Assembly (NCBI RefSeq): GCF_021545845.1 | Contig: NZ_CP088923.1 | Location: forward strand, 1,612,001 to 1,676,000 | Origin: Rhodanobacter thiooxydans | Lineage (GTDB): Bacteria > Pseudomonadota > Gammaproteobacteria > Xanthomonadales > Rhodanobacteraceae | DNA: 64,000 bases | Reading direction: 5' to 3' | In this document: in pieces, positions 63,035 to 64,000 of the stretch | Position numbering within the stretch: the stretch's first letter is position 1 | Layout: the number at the start of each line of letters is the position of its first letter | Notes under the pieces: model-generated | What the model was told of the DNA's origin: nothing | The model's database searches: none | What the model saw: the letters and a program-made list of their open reading frames with translations, nothing else | Program-made: the position numbers and the translations under genes

Positions 63035-63982
63035 ATGCCGAACCAGGAAAATACCGCCCGCCTGCTGCCCGATGTCGCCGTGCACGCGCAGCCGCATCTT
63101 GCCGGCGCGCTGGACTGGGTCGGCATGGCCGACATCCAGGTGCCGGTGCTGTTCGACGCCGGCGATGGCCAGGTGCAGCGTTCCAGCGCCCGGGTCGGTG
63201 CCTTCGTCAACCTGAGCCGGCCAGACAAGCGCGGCATCCACATGTCGCGGCTGTACCTGCAGGTCGAACAGGCGCTGAGCACGCAGACGCTGGATGCGTC
63301 GATGCTGCACGCGCTGCTGCGCGGCTTCCTCGATTCACACAAGGATCTGTCCGACCGGGCCTGCCTCAGCATCCAGTTCGAGCACCTGGTGCGCCGCCCC
63401 GCGCTGAAGAGCGCCAACAGCGGCTGGCGCGCCTACCCGGTATGCATCGAGGCCAGCCTCACCGGCGACGAGTTCCTGCTCGAGTTCGGCACCGAGGTGG
63501 TCTATTCCTCCACCTGCCCGGCCTCGGCGGCGCTGTCGCGCCAGCTGATCCAGGACCAGTTCGCCAGCGACTTCGATGCCGGTCAGCCGCTCGACCATGC
63601 TGCGGTGCTGGCCTGGCTCGGCAGCGAGCGCGGCATCGTCGCTACCCCGCATGCCCAGCGCAGCGTGGCGCGCCTGCGCATCCGCCTCGTGCCCGGCGCC
63701 GACTTCCACCTGATCGGCTTGATCGATCGCGTCGAGCATGCGCTAGGCACGCCGGTGCAGACCGCGGTGAAGCGCGAGGACGAACAGGCCTTCGCGCTGG
63801 CCAACGGCGGCAACCTGATGTTCTGCGAGGATGCCGCCCGACGCATCCAGAAGGCACTCGACACCGATGCCGCGCTCGGTGATTTCCATGTCCGCGTCGA
63901 GCACCAGGAAAGCCTGCACCCGCACGATGCCGTGGCCTATGCGAGCAAGGGCGTGGAAGGCGGCTACGGCTCCACGCCGTGA
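63035..63982 (+). CDS. folE2: GTP cyclohydrolase FolE2
   Basis: FolE2 (type IB) converts GTP to dihydroneopterin triphosphate for folate and queuosine, and can use metals other than zinc. The 315-residue protein has VGAFVNLSRPDKRGIHMSRL, the active-site FGTEVVYSSTCPASAALSRQ with the metal cysteine, and the C-terminal FHVRVEHQESLHPHDAVAY. ATG at 63035 has AGGA upstream; ATG at 63017 would add six residues. A zinc-repressor site was sought upstream and not found. Confidence 0.94.
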   Translation: MPNQENTARLLPDVAVHAQPHLAGALDWVGMADIQVPVLFDAGDGQVQRSSARVGAFVNLSRPDKRGIHMSRLYLQVEQALSTQTLDASMLHALLRGFLDSHKDLSDRACLSIQFEHLVRRPALKSANSGWRAYPVCIEASLTGDEFLLEFGTEVVYSSTCPASAALSRQLIQDQFASDFDAGQPLDHAAVLAWLGSERGIVATPHAQRSVARLRIRLVPGADFHLIGLIDRVEHALGTPVQTAVKREDEQAFALANGGNLMFCEDAARRIQKALDTDAALGDFHVRVEHQESLHPHDAVAYASKGVEGGYGSTP

Positions 63983-64000
63983 CGATCGCTCCGTGACGAT

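Overview
The window is chromosomal DNA of a high-GC gammaproteobacterium, most likely a member of the Rhodanobacteraceae (Rhodanobacter/Dyella type) in the Xanthomonadales. This rests on protein content and gene order (leuS-lptE-holA-nadD, rpsF-rpsR-rplI-dnaB-radA, ypjD/ffh-rpsP-rimM-trmD-rplS, epmB/efp, ubiG with a HAD phosphatase, a FimX-type c-di-GMP protein) and on dense families of short palindromic intergenic repeats. It is inference from sequence reading, not from a database match. No rRNA, tRNA, CRISPR array or prophage was seen.

Layout. 1-1812: 3' end of pqiB and the lipoprotein gene pqiC. 1905-7005: leuS-lptE-holA-nadD, with start/stop overlaps joining leuS-lptE-holA. 7003-18775: an accessory block containing a Fur-type iron-uptake operon (TonB receptor, DUF3325, DUF3649, PepSY protein), a NERD-UvrD helicase, a DUF2236 protein, the DAHP synthase gene with a clear aromatic-rich leader peptide and attenuator, OsmC, GNAT, DUF1345 and a nitronate monooxygenase. 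18880-20803: rsfS-rlmH-GNAT-maf, which normally follows nadD directly. 20787-24793: CPBP protease, MAPEG protein, YpfJ-type metallopeptidase, YkgJ protein and a complete 1125-bp IS630-type element with a frameshift. 24865-34779: a large secreted protein of unknown function, two DEAD-box RNA helicases flanking S-formylglutathione hydrolase, a methyltransferase, an MFS carrier, SlyD and an NlpC/P60 lipoprotein. 34950-37507: a pair of paralogous secreted-protein genes, both broken, one by an internal deletion and one by a 662-bp IS200/IS605 insertion. 37618-43573: hutG, a small His/Lys-rich exported protein, a probable 2-aminomuconate branch operon (SDR, aldehyde dehydrogenase, carbonic anhydrase, RidA) and a MalM-family lipoprotein. 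43588-63982: mostly housekeeping genes (asnS, IscA-type protein, ribosomal proteins, dnaB, radA, ypjD, ffh, trmD, fimX, epmB/efp, mtaD, yciI, ubiG, gph/mupP, a squalene/phytoene-synthase-like gene, folE2).

Most notable signals. (1) A 27-codon leader peptide with Tyr-Phe-Trp-Phe-Tyr-Gly-Tyr upstream of DAHP synthase, followed by mutually exclusive pairings and an intrinsic terminator: a transcription attenuator sensing all three aromatic amino acids. (2) A hairpin that buries the Shine-Dalgarno of the RNA helicase gene rhlE immediately before its AUG. (3) REP-type repeats whose GTAGGAGC motif supplies the stop codon of three different genes. (4) Intergenic palindromic repeats inserted in frame inside leuS. 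(5) An IS200/IS605 insertion whose removal restores a perfect reading frame. Repeats are grouped here as: family A (CCCTCCCC...GGGGAGGG), family B (GTAGGAGCCCGC REP), family C (GGGATTCGGGATT hairpins and heptamers) and family D (CGTCATTCCCGCG inverted repeats).
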